NCBI GenBank assembly: GCA_012728855.1
Contig: JAAYEH010000689.1
Span: forward strand, 1 to 49,125
Length of the DNA: 49,125 bases
Direction: 5' to 3'
Source of the DNA: Rhodopirellula sp.
Lineage (GTDB): Bacteria; Planctomycetota; Planctomycetia; Pirellulales; Thermoguttaceae
Part shown: positions 1 through 8,598 of the stretch, in pieces
How the letters are laid out: each line of letters opens with the position of its first letter
Position numbering within the stretch: the first letter of the stretch is position 1
Translations under genes and position numbers: made by a program
Notes under the pieces: generated by a model
Told to the model about the DNA's origin: nothing
The model's database searches: none
The model's input: only the letters and a program-made list of their open reading frames with translations

Positions 1-86
1 ATCCCAAAACCTTGGCGGAGAGGGGGACAGGCACATTTTGCTCCGAAGACTCCGCAAAATGAGCCAGTCCCCGGCGGTTTTGGGAT
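1..86. repeat. Nested palindromic (REP-like) repeat
   Basis: The outer arms atcccaaaacc (1-11) and ggttttgggat (76-86) are perfect complements. Inside them a second pair, 23-41 and 54-72, pairs at 17 of 19 positions around a 12-base loop. The left outer arm touches the window edge, so the element may extend further. The architecture resembles the REP/RAYT-type or IS200-end palindromes scattered through planctomycete genomes; that family link is an inference. No transposase lies next to it in this window. Confidence 0.7.
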
Positions 87-146
87 AGGCTCTAAGATGG
101 TGGAGTATTCTCGGCATCCCCCCGTCCGGCTTGCAGAGGAGGTAAG

Positions 147-716
147 ATGAGTACGGTTGCCCGACTGACGTTGGCCGAATACGACCGCATGATCGCGGCC
201 GGGGTGTTCGACGAGCGCGACAACCGCCGCCTGGAACTGATTCGAGGGGAGCTGCGCGAAATGACACCATCCGGACCGGAAGATGACGACTTGATCGACC
301 TACTGCTCAACCAATGGAGTTTCGAGAACGCGCCGCGCGATCGTATCCGTATCCGCGTCCAAGAGCCCATAACTCTGCCGACCGCGGAGAGCGCCCCCGA
401 GCCTGACATCGCTTGGGTGGTGAACCGGCGCTACCGCTACCGTAGGCCGATAGTCGAGGAGGTGCTTCTGCTGATTGAGGTAGCCGAGAGCAGCCTGGAT
501 TACGACCGCGGGGAAAAGGCCGCGCTGTACGCCGAGGCGGGGATCGCCGACTACTGGATTGTCAACAACCCCGAGCAGTGCATCGAGGTGTACCGGGAGC
601 CCGGAGCCGGCCGGTACGGTTCGGTTCAGACGTTCAGCGGGGAGCAGGAAGTCCGCCCGTTGGCGTTTCCGGAGGCGGTCCTGCGGCCGTCGATGCTGTG
701 GCCGGCGGGGACGTAA
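147..716 (+). CDS. Uma2 family endonuclease (DUF820), copy 1
   Basis: 189-aa protein of the Uma2 / DUF820 family, a PD-(D/E)XK restriction-endonuclease-like fold common in cyanobacteria and planctomycetes whose cellular role is poorly known. Visible hallmarks are an N-terminal LELIRGEL strand-helix, EPDIAWV (active-site Asp), LLIEVAESS (active-site Glu strand) and the K...YAEAGIADYWIVNN block that follows it. A strong GAGGAGG ribosome site precedes the ATG. It is the first of two tandem copies; the first 98 nt after codon 4 are identical to copy 2, while the centre has diverged. The His usually found after the PxGP motif is replaced (GPEDDD, against GPEHDD in copy 2). Family assignment is confident, substrate unknown. 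Confidence 0.9.
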   Translation: MSTVARLTLAEYDRMIAAGVFDERDNRRLELIRGELREMTPSGPEDDDLIDLLLNQWSFENAPRDRIRIRVQEPITLPTAESAPEPDIAWVVNRRYRYRRPIVEEVLLLIEVAESSLDYDRGEKAALYAEAGIADYWIVNNPEQCIEVYREPGAGRYGSVQTFSGEQEVRPLAFPEAVLRPSMLWPAGT

Positions 717-741
717 CGAGGACGAAGAGGAGGAATATAGG

Positions 742-1305
742 ATGAGCACCGTCGCCCGACTGACGTTGGCCGAATACGACCGCATGATCGCGGCCGGGGT
801 GTTCGACGAGCGCGACAACCGCCGCCTGGAACTGATTCGAGGGGAGCTGCGGGAGATGACGCCACCAGGGCCGGAACATGACGACTTGACCGATCTTTTG
901 CAGGAATGGAGCCATACGGCAGTTCCGGACCGCGTTCGCATCCGGATCGAGAAATCGCTCGGGCTGCCGAGCCTGCAGACTGTTCCGCAGCCCGATGTGG
1001 CCTGGGTAGTGAAGCGAGACTACCGTCATGCGAGGCCTACGGCAACAGACGTCTTGCTGGTCGTCGAAGTGGCCCAAAGCAGCCTGGCTTACGACCGCGG
1101 TGAAAAGGCTGCGATGTACGCCGAGGCGGAGATCGCCGACTACTGGATCGTCAACAACCGCCAGCAGTGTGTCGAGGTGTATCGCGATCCCGAAGCCGGC
1201 CAGTACCGTTCGGTCCAGACCTTCAGCGGCGACCAGGAAGTCCGCCCGCTGGCGCTGCCGGACGTGTTCCTGCGGCCGTCGATGCTCTGGCCGCCCGGCA
1301 CATAG
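742..1305 (+). CDS. Uma2 family endonuclease (DUF820), copy 2
   Basis: 187-aa tandem paralogue of the preceding gene, 25 bp downstream and probably cotranscribed. The start at the ATG encoding MSTVARL is chosen because it aligns exactly with copy 1 and has an AGGAGG site 8-10 bp upstream; a longer in-frame reading would run back through copy 1. PD-(D/E)XK-like residues are present: QPDVAWV (Asp), LLVVEVAQSS (Glu) and the conserved K before YAEAEIADYWIVNN. The central third, which covers the putative substrate-contact region, differs strongly from copy 1. It is likely a soluble cytoplasmic protein. The nuclease fold is family knowledge; activity is untested. Confidence 0.9.
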   Translation: MSTVARLTLAEYDRMIAAGVFDERDNRRLELIRGELREMTPPGPEHDDLTDLLQEWSHTAVPDRVRIRIEKSLGLPSLQTVPQPDVAWVVKRDYRHARPTATDVLLVVEVAQSSLAYDRGEKAAMYAEAEIADYWIVNNRQQCVEVYRDPEAGQYRSVQTFSGDQEVRPLALPDVFLRPSMLWPPGT

Positions 1306-1393
1306 TTAGCCGTAGGATGGGCGAGCAACGAGGCCCGCCGTAACAAACAAGGAAGTTTGAAGAAGATCGTGTTTTCGTGATCCCTCTTCTTCT

Positions 1394-3997
1394 CTATTTT
1401 CTGGAATCCGACACGCGGCGGGTGAGCCGGAGACGCTGATCGACAACCTGTTCGAGCAGACCTTGCACGCTTTGGTCATAAGGTCGTTGCCGACGGCAGG
1501 CCAACAGTTCTCTCTCGGCATCGGCCCACTGCTCGTCTTCGAGCAGTATCTTGGCCAATTGAAGCCGGACGTCGAACCAGGAGGGATCGTGGACAACCGC
1601 CTGTTGGAGACAACGGATGTGGTATTCCTCCGCGTCCATCGTGTGATAGACTCCCCCCGCCTCTCGCCATAGCCCGGCGGCCTCTCTTCCCGTGCTGGAC
1701 TGGGCAGCCGCCACGAGGGCTTGCGCCAAGCGCGAGCGGATTTCGGGCAATTCGTCCTTCCGGCCGAGTTTTGCGTAGTGCGCCGCAACGCGGCGTAGGC
1801 CGGCAAGGTCGGGTTCGAACTGCTCGACGAAGACCGCCGCGGGCATTTGTCGGGCGAGGGATTCCAGCAGACGTGTCTGAGATTCGGAATCGCTTTGGAA
1901 GCTGATTCGCCAATGCGCCATGGCATCGTCCATGCGGCCGGCCAGCACCGATTCCAGACCGGCCTCGAATTGCACGGCGCCATCCAGCGGCTGCGTTTTC
2001 AGCGCTTGTGCGACATAGGCGGTTTTGCCGGGAGACCGCGACCCTTCCAGGAACGACAACTTCGCCAGGAGCAGGTAGGCCGTGCCGTGCAAGGGACAAA
2101 GGGCGACAGCCCGCCGGGCGTGCGTCCAGGCTTCGTGGAGATGAACGAGGTTTCCTCCGGCGACCCGGCCGAGCCACTGTTGGAGCGCAGCCGAGGAAGA
2201 GAATTGGGAAGCTAGCGCCGCATCGCGGATCTGCGCGACCCCGAAGGGAGGATCGGCCTCACTCTGAAGCCGCTCGAAGAGTTCCAGGTGCAAGGCGGCC
2301 AGCCGAACATGCGCCCGGCTGTGCCGAGGCTGCCACTTCACCACCAAGGAAGCCGCTTCGAGCATCTCCTGGCACGCCCGGATGCGAGCGGAGTCCTTTT
2401 CGCCGACCGAGGTTCGACTTTGGACGAGGTAGCGGTGCCAGGATCGTTCGGCCGGGATGGCGGATAGGGTGGCGGGCAATGTTGCAGTTGCTAAGAGCAG
2501 TAAACAAACTGTGGCTGCCATCCAGAGGATGCGAGGGGTCGGCGCAGCAGCCGGCGAGCGGAGTGATGCCGTTCGATCTTCCTGCCGATCGATTTGCCAG
2601 AGGCGACAGGCGCAGGCGGCCAGCAACACGAGCGGGACCATGCAGCCGGGTATGTACCAGACGAAGTCGAAGAGCGAGTGGACCGTTGTGGCTGCGACGG
2701 CGGGTGCGATTGCCGCCAAGGCGAGCACAGTTCTCCGATTTCGACTGCGCAGAAGCAAACCGACGCACCAGAAACAGAAGAGGGCCAGTGCGGAACAGGC
2801 CAGGAGGATGCCCGGCAGACCGGCCTCCAGAGCAACTTGAATATAGCCGTTCTCCGCATGGCTGTAATTGGTTCCCGGTCGATCGAGATACATCGGCGAG
2901 ACTTCGCGGTGCGTTCCCATACCCGTGCCGAAGAGCGGGTAATCCCGCACCGCTTCCAGATCGGCCAGCCAAAGATGGCGGCGGCCCGCGGTCCCGTCCA
3001 GCGACTGGAGCGATTGAAAATCATCGAGGCGATCGACGACGCGGTCGTAGCCGTGGCTGACGGCCACAATGCCCAGTGCCGCCGCGAGTGCTGCGGTTCC
3101 CAGCAACACCTTGCCGTTGACGATCTCCGCACGGTAAAGGCAAGCGACGGAGACGGCGGTCGCCACGCAGAGTGCGGCGAATCCACCGCGCGACAGCGAG
3201 AGAAGCACGGCAAGAACGCAAACGGCCAGGGCCACCAGGAGCAACACCCCAGCGAGTGAGCCGCCGACGGATTCACGGTGCGGCGAGGAACTGCGGCAGT
3301 TGCGGGTCGAACGTCGAGAGCCGGTCAACGCATCGAACAACCACCAGAGCACCGGCCCAATGCCCAAAACGATGAAATGGGCGAAGTGATTGCGGCAGAT
3401 GAAGCTCCCTTTCACGACATCGCGGGTGTCGCTGTACGGATCCTCGTAGAACCAGAAGAACCTGCCGTTGCCGGCGAGCAACTGCACGAGTCCGAAGGTG
3501 GCCATGACGATGGTGGCAATGGCGATCAACCGCAACAGCGATTCGACGTCTTCCACCGACCGAATCCGTTGCACGGCCACCAGAAAGATCAGCGCGAACG
3601 ATCCGACCAAGATCAGGCAAGAGCGGGTTAGCTCAGGTTCGAGTGAAAGGGTCTGCCAGGTTCCCAGCAGATTCGTGCCGTCTGCCGGCGGCGACCAAAG
3701 CGGGAGGATTTCCTTGAGGTGGGGAGAGAGACGGGCCAGCAGCGCAGGCGGCCAAGGGATGAGTTGGACAACGATCAGCGCCACCGCCGCCAGAAGGATC
3801 GGTGTGGCGGCGGAGCGGATCCAATCCGGCTGCCGTGCCAGGGTCTGTCTGAGACACCAGCCAGTACTCAGCCCCAGCGCGAGGAGGATGAGAGTTGCCT
3901 CACCCACTGCCCCGCGACCGCCGAGAGCCAACGGCACCAGAAAGACGATGGCAGCGATGCCGGCGTCGACCAGGCGGGTGAGGCGGTCATTGGTCAT
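1394..3997 (-). CDS. O-antigen ligase / Wzy-type polymerase with TPR tail
   Basis: 867-aa inner-membrane protein. The first ~465 residues hold about ten hydrophobic segments and family signatures: SFICRNHFAHF (about 198-208), LSLSRGG (266-272) and the periplasmic SHAENGYIQ (379-387) of the O-antigen ligase / Wzy_C family. A further hydrophobic stretch near 490-510 is followed by about 350 residues of TPR-like helical repeats. Such proteins polymerise or ligate lipid-linked oligosaccharide repeat units on the periplasmic face. It is the last gene of the leftward export-kinase-polymerase group, so it is probably the polymerase of this exopolysaccharide. The predicted start lies inside an ATGAC-rich repeated word and has no obvious ribosome site, so the exact N-terminus is uncertain. 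Confidence 0.85.
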   Translation of the reverse strand: MTNDRLTRLVDAGIAAIVFLVPLALGGRGAVGEATLILLALGLSTGWCLRQTLARQPDWIRSAATPILLAAVALIVVQLIPWPPALLARLSPHLKEILPLWSPPADGTNLLGTWQTLSLEPELTRSCLILVGSFALIFLVAVQRIRSVEDVESLLRLIAIATIVMATFGLVQLLAGNGRFFWFYEDPYSDTRDVVKGSFICRNHFAHFIVLGIGPVLWWLFDALTGSRRSTRNCRSSSPHRESVGGSLAGVLLLVALAVCVLAVLLSLSRGGFAALCVATAVSVACLYRAEIVNGKVLLGTAALAAALGIVAVSHGYDRVVDRLDDFQSLQSLDGTAGRRHLWLADLEAVRDYPLFGTGMGTHREVSPMYLDRPGTNYSHAENGYIQVALEAGLPGILLACSALALFCFWCVGLLLRSRNRRTVLALAAIAPAVAATTVHSLFDFVWYIPGCMVPLVLLAACACRLWQIDRQEDRTASLRSPAAAPTPRILWMAATVCLLLLATATLPATLSAIPAERSWHRYLVQSRTSVGEKDSARIRACQEMLEAASLVVKWQPRHSRAHVRLAALHLELFERLQSEADPPFGVAQIRDAALASQFSSSAALQQWLGRVAGGNLVHLHEAWTHARRAVALCPLHGTAYLLLAKLSFLEGSRSPGKTAYVAQALKTQPLDGAVQFEAGLESVLAGRMDDAMAHWRISFQSDSESQTRLLESLARQMPAAVFVEQFEPDLAGLRRVAAHYAKLGRKDELPEIRSRLAQALVAAAQSSTGREAAGLWREAGGVYHTMDAEEYHIRCLQQAVVHDPSWFDVRLQLAKILLEDEQWADAERELLACRRQRPYDQSVQGLLEQVVDQRLRLTRRVSDSRK

Positions 3998-4053
3998 TTG
4001 TTATTTGTCATTTGTCGTTGGCGGGCCCACGGAGGCGGAGCATCCCAATGTTG

Positions 4054-4080
4054 CGTTCCCAGGCTTCGCCTGGGAGCGAG
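4054..4080. repeat. Hairpin between kinase and polymerase genes
   Basis: The arms tcccaggc (57-64 within 4000s) and gcctggga (68-75) pair perfectly around a ttc loop, flanked by gcgt and gcgag. There is no T-run, so it is not a classical terminator. It could be an mRNA-stability or attenuation element, or a dispersed repeat. Confidence 0.5.
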
Positions 4081-4114
4081 AGGGGCGAGAACCTGGGGAC
4101 GAAAAGGGTGAGGT

Positions 4115-6433
4115 TCAGGCGACTCGTCGTATCTGAACAGGAGCCATGGGCGGTTCAGGCTGGCATACGTCTTCTTCCTCAACCGAATTGTCGCTGTTGT
4201 GCCCATAGTCGTAGGAATAGCCGTAGCCGTACCCGTACCCGTAGTAGCCCTGGTTCTTCTCGAAAGTCACGTGATTGGCCACAACACCAAGCACTTTGAC
4301 GCCGAACGTTCTGATGCTATCCACCGCGCGGAGGGCGAGGCGCCTGCGAGTCTTTTCCGGACGGATGACAAACATCACCCCGTCGACCAATCGCCCGATG
4401 ACCAAAGAGTCGGTTACCGGCAGCACGGGCGGGCCGTCAATCAAGACCATGTCGTAGTTCGACTCGGCCCAGGCCACGAGTTCGGGGTAGCGGTTCGACA
4501 CCAGCATCTCTGAAGGGTTGCCGGGGCGAGGGCCGGAGGGGAGCACGTCCAGGTTCTCCACAAAGGCGCGGCAGACATGGGCAGCCGCCGCGTCGGCCAC
4601 GGGAGCGGAACTCAACAGAACCGTGGTCAGCCCGTCGCGGCCGCGCAGGCCCGTCAGCGGTGTCAGGCCCGGACGGCGGAGGTCGGAATCGATCAGCAGG
4701 GTTCGCTTGCCCGACTGGGCGAAGGCCACGGCCAGATTGGCAATGACGGTTGTCTTGCCGTCGGCCGGTTCGACGCTGGAAACGACCAGGCTTCGCGCCC
4801 CGCTCTCCGAAAGCGCCACGGCGGTGCGCAACGTGCGAAACGCCTCGGTGTCCGCGCCGCTGGGCCGTACAAAGGCATGCAGCGCTTCGACGCCGTGGTC
4901 CACCAACCGGTCCAGTTTTCCCACCACGGCCATCACCGGAGTCCGCAACTGGGACTCCAGGTCTTCCAGCGAACGGAATCGATCGTCGAGCAGATCGCGG
5001 ACATAGACGATTCCCACTCCGGCGAGAAGCCCGAGAAAGACCGAAAGCAATGCGACCGACCGTCGCTTGGGACTCACCGGGCTGCGGACGGCCATCGGGT
5101 GGCTGACGATCGAGGTTCGTACGAGTTCATTGTCTTGTCCCAGATCCACGTTCTTGATCCGTTCGACAACGACGTCGTAGAAATTTCTGAGCCGGTCCAC
5201 GTCGTGCTCGACGATCTCGATGGCGGCGACGTTCTGCTCCAGCGAGATCGCCCGGCTCTTTTCCTCTTCGAAGCTCCGGAAAATCGACGATTCCTGATCG
5301 ACCGCTTGCTGGTGCCTCTGTCGCGATATCGTCAGCAGCAAGGGCGCCAGTTCCTCGTTCGCCATTTGTCCGCCCGCCGGCGATGCATTCTGATTTTGTT
5401 CCCGCAGATACTGCTCGGCGTTCTGGATTCGAACCTGAAGCTGGCGGACCCGATGGTGCGCGGGGCCGCACATTTCCGAAAGCGACTGCAGATCGGCTCG
5501 GTCGTCAAGAAGTTGTTGCTTGAGACGTTGGGTGCTTTGGGAATCGGTGTCACTCAATCCGAGTTCGCGGCGGAGCATATCGCTGCCCACGTCGTCCAGC
5601 AGTTCGACGGCCTGGCGGTGGAGGTTCTCTCCTTGGCGAACGGCGCTCTCGACGGCCGCCCATTGCGTTTCCGCATCGAGGCGCTCCTTGCGCGCCTGAA
5701 TCAGCGCTTCATTCAGCGCCAGGGCCCGCTTGACCTCAGTTGTCGTGCCCTTTCCATCTTCCCGGATAACCCCGCTCTTACTTCGCAAGCTGAGGAGTTC
5801 ATTCTCCTTGATCCGCAATTCCGCTTCGAGTTTTTCCTTTTGCTGCGTGAGCACATCGAGCATTTCGCGCCCCGTGCTACGGTGCAGCGTTTCCATAAAA
5901 CTCACGTAAGCCTGCAAAACGGACTCGACCACCGCGGCAGCCGCATCGGGATCTCTGGATTTGTAGCTGACATCCATGATGTTGGTGCTGCGTTCGGACG
6001 CCACGGTCAGACTGTTGCGCAGCGCGGCGGCGCATCGTTCGGGCGGCGTCGATGAAAAATCAACCCGGTGTTCGGCGGGGAGCCGGTTGACGGCGGCTTC
6101 CAGGACGGCATCGCTCTTCAGCAGACTCTGGTAGGTGGGAATCAGGTCTCTGGCGATGCGGTCGCCGCCCACGGTCACCCCCTCGTTGCCGGTCTGAAGG
6201 ATCAGGACCGAAGCGCTGGATTGGTAAAACCGAGTCGCCGTGACGTAGTAGAGTGCCCCAAGCAGGCAGCTTGCCGCCAGTGCCCCAATGACGATCCCTT
6301 TATTCTGCCGTACGGAATGGAGCAGACGCAGAATGTCCTGAAGCGAATGCATTTCGGCCGGTGGCAAGACAGATACCGTCTGCGGGACAGCCGGCGGCGG
6401 ATCGTTTCGAAGACTGGACTTGTCCAATGACAT
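4115..6433 (-). CDS. Wzc-like tyrosine autokinase / polysaccharide co-polymerase
   Basis: 772-aa fusion of a Wzz/GumC-type chain-length domain and a BY-kinase. There is a first transmembrane segment at about 46-66, a long coiled-coil periplasmic region at about 190-430, a second transmembrane segment at 459-478, and then the cytoplasmic kinase. Walker A is SVEPADGKTT (553-562), Walker A' TLLIDSDLRRPGL (578-590) and Walker B DMVLIDGPP (661-669). The C-terminus has a Tyr cluster at 730-743 with eight tyrosines, mostly alternating with glycine, the usual trans-autophosphorylation tail. Such proteins control polymerisation and export of capsule or exopolysaccharide by cycling phosphorylation. The gene sits 17 bp from the export lipoprotein gene and upstream of the polymerase, consistent with one operon. 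Confidence 0.95.
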   Translation of the reverse strand: MSLDKSSLRNDPPPAVPQTVSVLPPAEMHSLQDILRLLHSVRQNKGIVIGALAASCLLGALYYVTATRFYQSSASVLILQTGNEGVTVGGDRIARDLIPTYQSLLKSDAVLEAAVNRLPAEHRVDFSSTPPERCAAALRNSLTVASERSTNIMDVSYKSRDPDAAAAVVESVLQAYVSFMETLHRSTGREMLDVLTQQKEKLEAELRIKENELLSLRSKSGVIREDGKGTTTEVKRALALNEALIQARKERLDAETQWAAVESAVRQGENLHRQAVELLDDVGSDMLRRELGLSDTDSQSTQRLKQQLLDDRADLQSLSEMCGPAHHRVRQLQVRIQNAEQYLREQNQNASPAGGQMANEELAPLLLTISRQRHQQAVDQESSIFRSFEEEKSRAISLEQNVAAIEIVEHDVDRLRNFYDVVVERIKNVDLGQDNELVRTSIVSHPMAVRSPVSPKRRSVALLSVFLGLLAGVGIVYVRDLLDDRFRSLEDLESQLRTPVMAVVGKLDRLVDHGVEALHAFVRPSGADTEAFRTLRTAVALSESGARSLVVSSVEPADGKTTVIANLAVAFAQSGKRTLLIDSDLRRPGLTPLTGLRGRDGLTTVLLSSAPVADAAAAHVCRAFVENLDVLPSGPRPGNPSEMLVSNRYPELVAWAESNYDMVLIDGPPVLPVTDSLVIGRLVDGVMFVIRPEKTRRRLALRAVDSIRTFGVKVLGVVANHVTFEKNQGYYGYGYGYGYSYDYGHNSDNSVEEEDVCQPEPPMAPVQIRRVA

Positions 6434-6450
6434 GTGCTTACGACCGAAGG

Positions 6451-7569
6451 TTAGTAAAGCGGAACGCTGGCGCCCACGCCGACGCGAGCCAACCCCATGG
6501 CTTCGAAGAAGAGCGTGGCCACGTTGTGCTCCACGCTGACGATATCGCCGGGCGCCAACAGCAGATTCTCCTGCCCGTCCGACTTGGCCTTCTGGAGATT
6601 TACCTTGATCACCGCCGGCGCGCCGCCATCGTCCCTGGGACGAATCACCATGGCCCGGTCGGCGATGTTGTAGGTCGTGCCACCGGCCAAGGCAACGGCG
6701 CTGAGCAGCCGTACCGGGCGGCCGACCGGAAAGTCGTACTCTCCCGGCTTCTTGACCAGTCCGATCACCTGCAGCGGTGGCAGTTGCAGTTTCTGGACGG
6801 TCACCACGCTGCCGTCCGGCAGATACTCGCCTGCGGAAGTTTGTGTGACCGCCTGGGTGAGATCGAGGCTGACACTGTGAAAGAGGGCGCCGGCGCCGCG
6901 ATCCACCACGGACCCGAGATTTGCCGCTGTCGCACCGTTAGCCGAAGCAAGCTTCAGAACCGGATTGGCGGGCGACGGACCGTCGCCTGTAGGACGGCGG
7001 ATCTCGACCGTGGTGCCGGCATCCTCGGCCAATCCACCGGCGACCACCAGGGCCTCCAGCAGGTAGCTGGAGCCTCGGGGGAGTTCCTTCACGCCCGGTT
7101 CCTCGACCGCTCCCGTCACCGTAATACGATTCATCCGCTGCCGCTTCTCCGTCACACTCACCTGAGGCCGCAGGTAGATACCGCTCTGAATGCAGGCGGC
7201 AGCGATGTTCCGTTCCGCCTCGCCGGTGCTCATGCCCGCCAGATGGATCGGGCCGATCTGCGGCAAGACGGCGGCCCCGCTGTCCTCGATGCGGAGGCTC
7301 AATTCGATAACCTCCTCCGCGTTCAAACCGCCGGCGATCGATACATCCAAGACGTCGCCCGGAGCAACGAACTCGCTGCTCACCGCAGGGCCCGCGAACC
7401 CGGAGAGATCCAAAGTCTGGGGATTGATGACCTGAGCCGCCTGATACTCGCAGGGCAAACTTCTGGCGGAGTACTGATTCTGAGCGCAGCCCGCCGCACC
7501 GGAGAAAACCAGGCTCACAACGACAAAGGATGCCCGCAGCGGGTTCGACAAGATGTACCTCGACGACAT
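6451..7569 (-). CDS. Wza-like polysaccharide export lipoprotein
   Basis: 372-aa protein from the chosen ATG at 7567-7569. It begins with a basic n-region, a hydrophobic core and a lipobox-like SGAAGC ending at Cys28, suggesting an outer-membrane lipoprotein. The Poly_export domain (GDVLDVSIAGG) is followed by SLBB-type domains seen as VTGAVEEPGVKEL and VIGLVKKPGEYDF, each with the typical L..A..LAGG helix. The role is to form the outer-membrane channel for exopolysaccharide, working with the adjacent Wzc-like kinase. An alternative GTG start at 7665 would add 32 polar residues before the signal; it has no ribosome site and would bury the signal peptide, so it was not used. Confidence 0.9.
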   Translation of the reverse strand: MSSRYILSNPLRASFVVVSLVFSGAAGCAQNQYSARSLPCEYQAAQVINPQTLDLSGFAGPAVSSEFVAPGDVLDVSIAGGLNAEEVIELSLRIEDSGAAVLPQIGPIHLAGMSTGEAERNIAAACIQSGIYLRPQVSVTEKRQRMNRITVTGAVEEPGVKELPRGSSYLLEALVVAGGLAEDAGTTVEIRRPTGDGPSPANPVLKLASANGATAANLGSVVDRGAGALFHSVSLDLTQAVTQTSAGEYLPDGSVVTVQKLQLPPLQVIGLVKKPGEYDFPVGRPVRLLSAVALAGGTTYNIADRAMVIRPRDDGGAPAVIKVNLQKAKSDGQENLLLAPGDIVSVEHNVATLFFEAMGLARVGVGASVPLY

Positions 7570-7896
7570 CAGTTTCCAGATGCCTTTCTTATCCAGCGGT
7601 TCCGAAGGATTGGAAGTCTTTTTTGTCGTGCTGGCGGGAGTAGATGGTTGTTTTGGGGGGGTCACAGTCTTGGCACCCGAGCGATGGGATCATAGCGAAG
7701 CCGCCCCCCACGAGGCAACCTCAATCTCAGTCTTCCCAGCGCCTGGCAATAATCCGGGTTAGGGGATTGGTATCGGACTGTTCGGATTAAACGGTTGAGT
7801 AAATTGTCCGATGAGGAGGTTCCGCTCGTCGAGCGGAAACGCGACACGTCACGATCCCGCTCGGCAAGTGGGATCTACTGAGGTTTCGGGCTGGTC
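7570..7896. other. Intergenic region with two hairpins
   Basis: No credible gene is seen. It contains the hairpin ttccgctcgtcgagcggaa (7820-7838) and a second imperfect one (7853-7875, arms gatcccgc / gtgggatc). Both lie downstream of the DUF4254 gene and upstream of the export operon. Neither is followed by a T-run on the minus strand, so a terminator role is only possible. The promoter of the export-kinase-polymerase operon should lie in this stretch, but no clear -35/-10 pair was recognised. Confidence 0.4.
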
Positions 7897-8598
7897 TTAG
7901 TCCGTCTGCTCTGCCATGATGCTCTGTGGTAACGCAAGGCAGGGGACGATCACCTCACGAGCCGAGATTTGCCCGTGCCAGACCGAGCCACCCCCCAGGG
8001 CGGAGGATTTTCCGGACGCATAGAGATAGGGATTCATCGTCGGGTCGTTGTACATCTTGAATTGGCGGTACAGTTTCAATCGCTTTCGCCCGGCAAACAA
8101 GTCACCCAACAGCTCGGCCAATGAGGCGGAGAGATCGGAGTGTTGCTCGCGCAGGATTGCCAGCCTGGCTTTGGCCTTGTCGTGGTGCTGCGGGTCGGCG
8201 TCCTGGCGATCGGCTTGCTCCTCGACGTGATAGATTCGCAGGGCGAGGATCGAAAGCCGATCGATGACGCTGCCGGGCGTTTCGGTGTTGAGCCGTGCGC
8301 CCCGCTTCTTCTCGACGTTATCCGAAGCCAATTCGACGATCAGCGCGTAATCGATCTGCTCGATCAAATCGTTCCGCTGTTGATTGAGCTTGTCGATGTT
8401 CCGCTTGACTTCCGCAATACCGCTGTCGCTCACGTCTTGGCTGCGGGCGATGTCTTCTTCGTGCCAGAGGCGGAAATTTCGCTCATGCTCTTCGCAAACC
8501 AAGTGGAGAAACCCCTCGTAGGGGTTATTGAAATCGCTGCGATGCCATTGCTCGACACAGGTGCGATGGAGGTGTGTGACGGAGGGAATGTCGATCAT
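7897..8598 (-). CDS. DUF4254 domain-containing protein
   Basis: 233-aa soluble protein. The pattern LHRTCVEQWH near the N-terminus, NPYEGFLHLVCEEHERNFRLWHEED, and NRRID-like helices with PGSVIDRLSILALRIYH match the all-helical DUF4254 family, which has no established biochemical function. The start at the ATG encoding MIDIPSV is chosen because the family begins there; a longer frame to 8835 would run through the divergent gene. The start codon shares the CATG at 8596-8599 with a possible start of the opposite-strand gene. DUF4254 genes are often found near envelope polysaccharide or glycosyltransferase genes (family knowledge, from memory), which fits the adjoining EPS locus. Confidence 0.8.
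   Translation of the reverse strand: MIDIPSVTHLHRTCVEQWHRSDFNNPYEGFLHLVCEEHERNFRLWHEEDIARSQDVSDSGIAEVKRNIDKLNQQRNDLIEQIDYALIVELASDNVEKKRGARLNTETPGSVIDRLSILALRIYHVEEQADRQDADPQHHDKAKARLAILREQHSDLSASLAELLGDLFAGRKRLKLYRQFKMYNDPTMNPYLYASGKSSALGGGSVWHGQISAREVIVPCLALPQSIMAEQTD

Noticed and set aside
1359..1392. Possible convergent terminator (gaagaa...ttcttc)
   Set aside because: The stem has a 4-base bulge and a long loop; too weak to call.
4577..6055. 492-codon open frame on the plus strand
   Set aside because: Lies exactly opposite the BY-kinase/co-polymerase, which has clear Walker motifs; high GC content produces long antisense frames.
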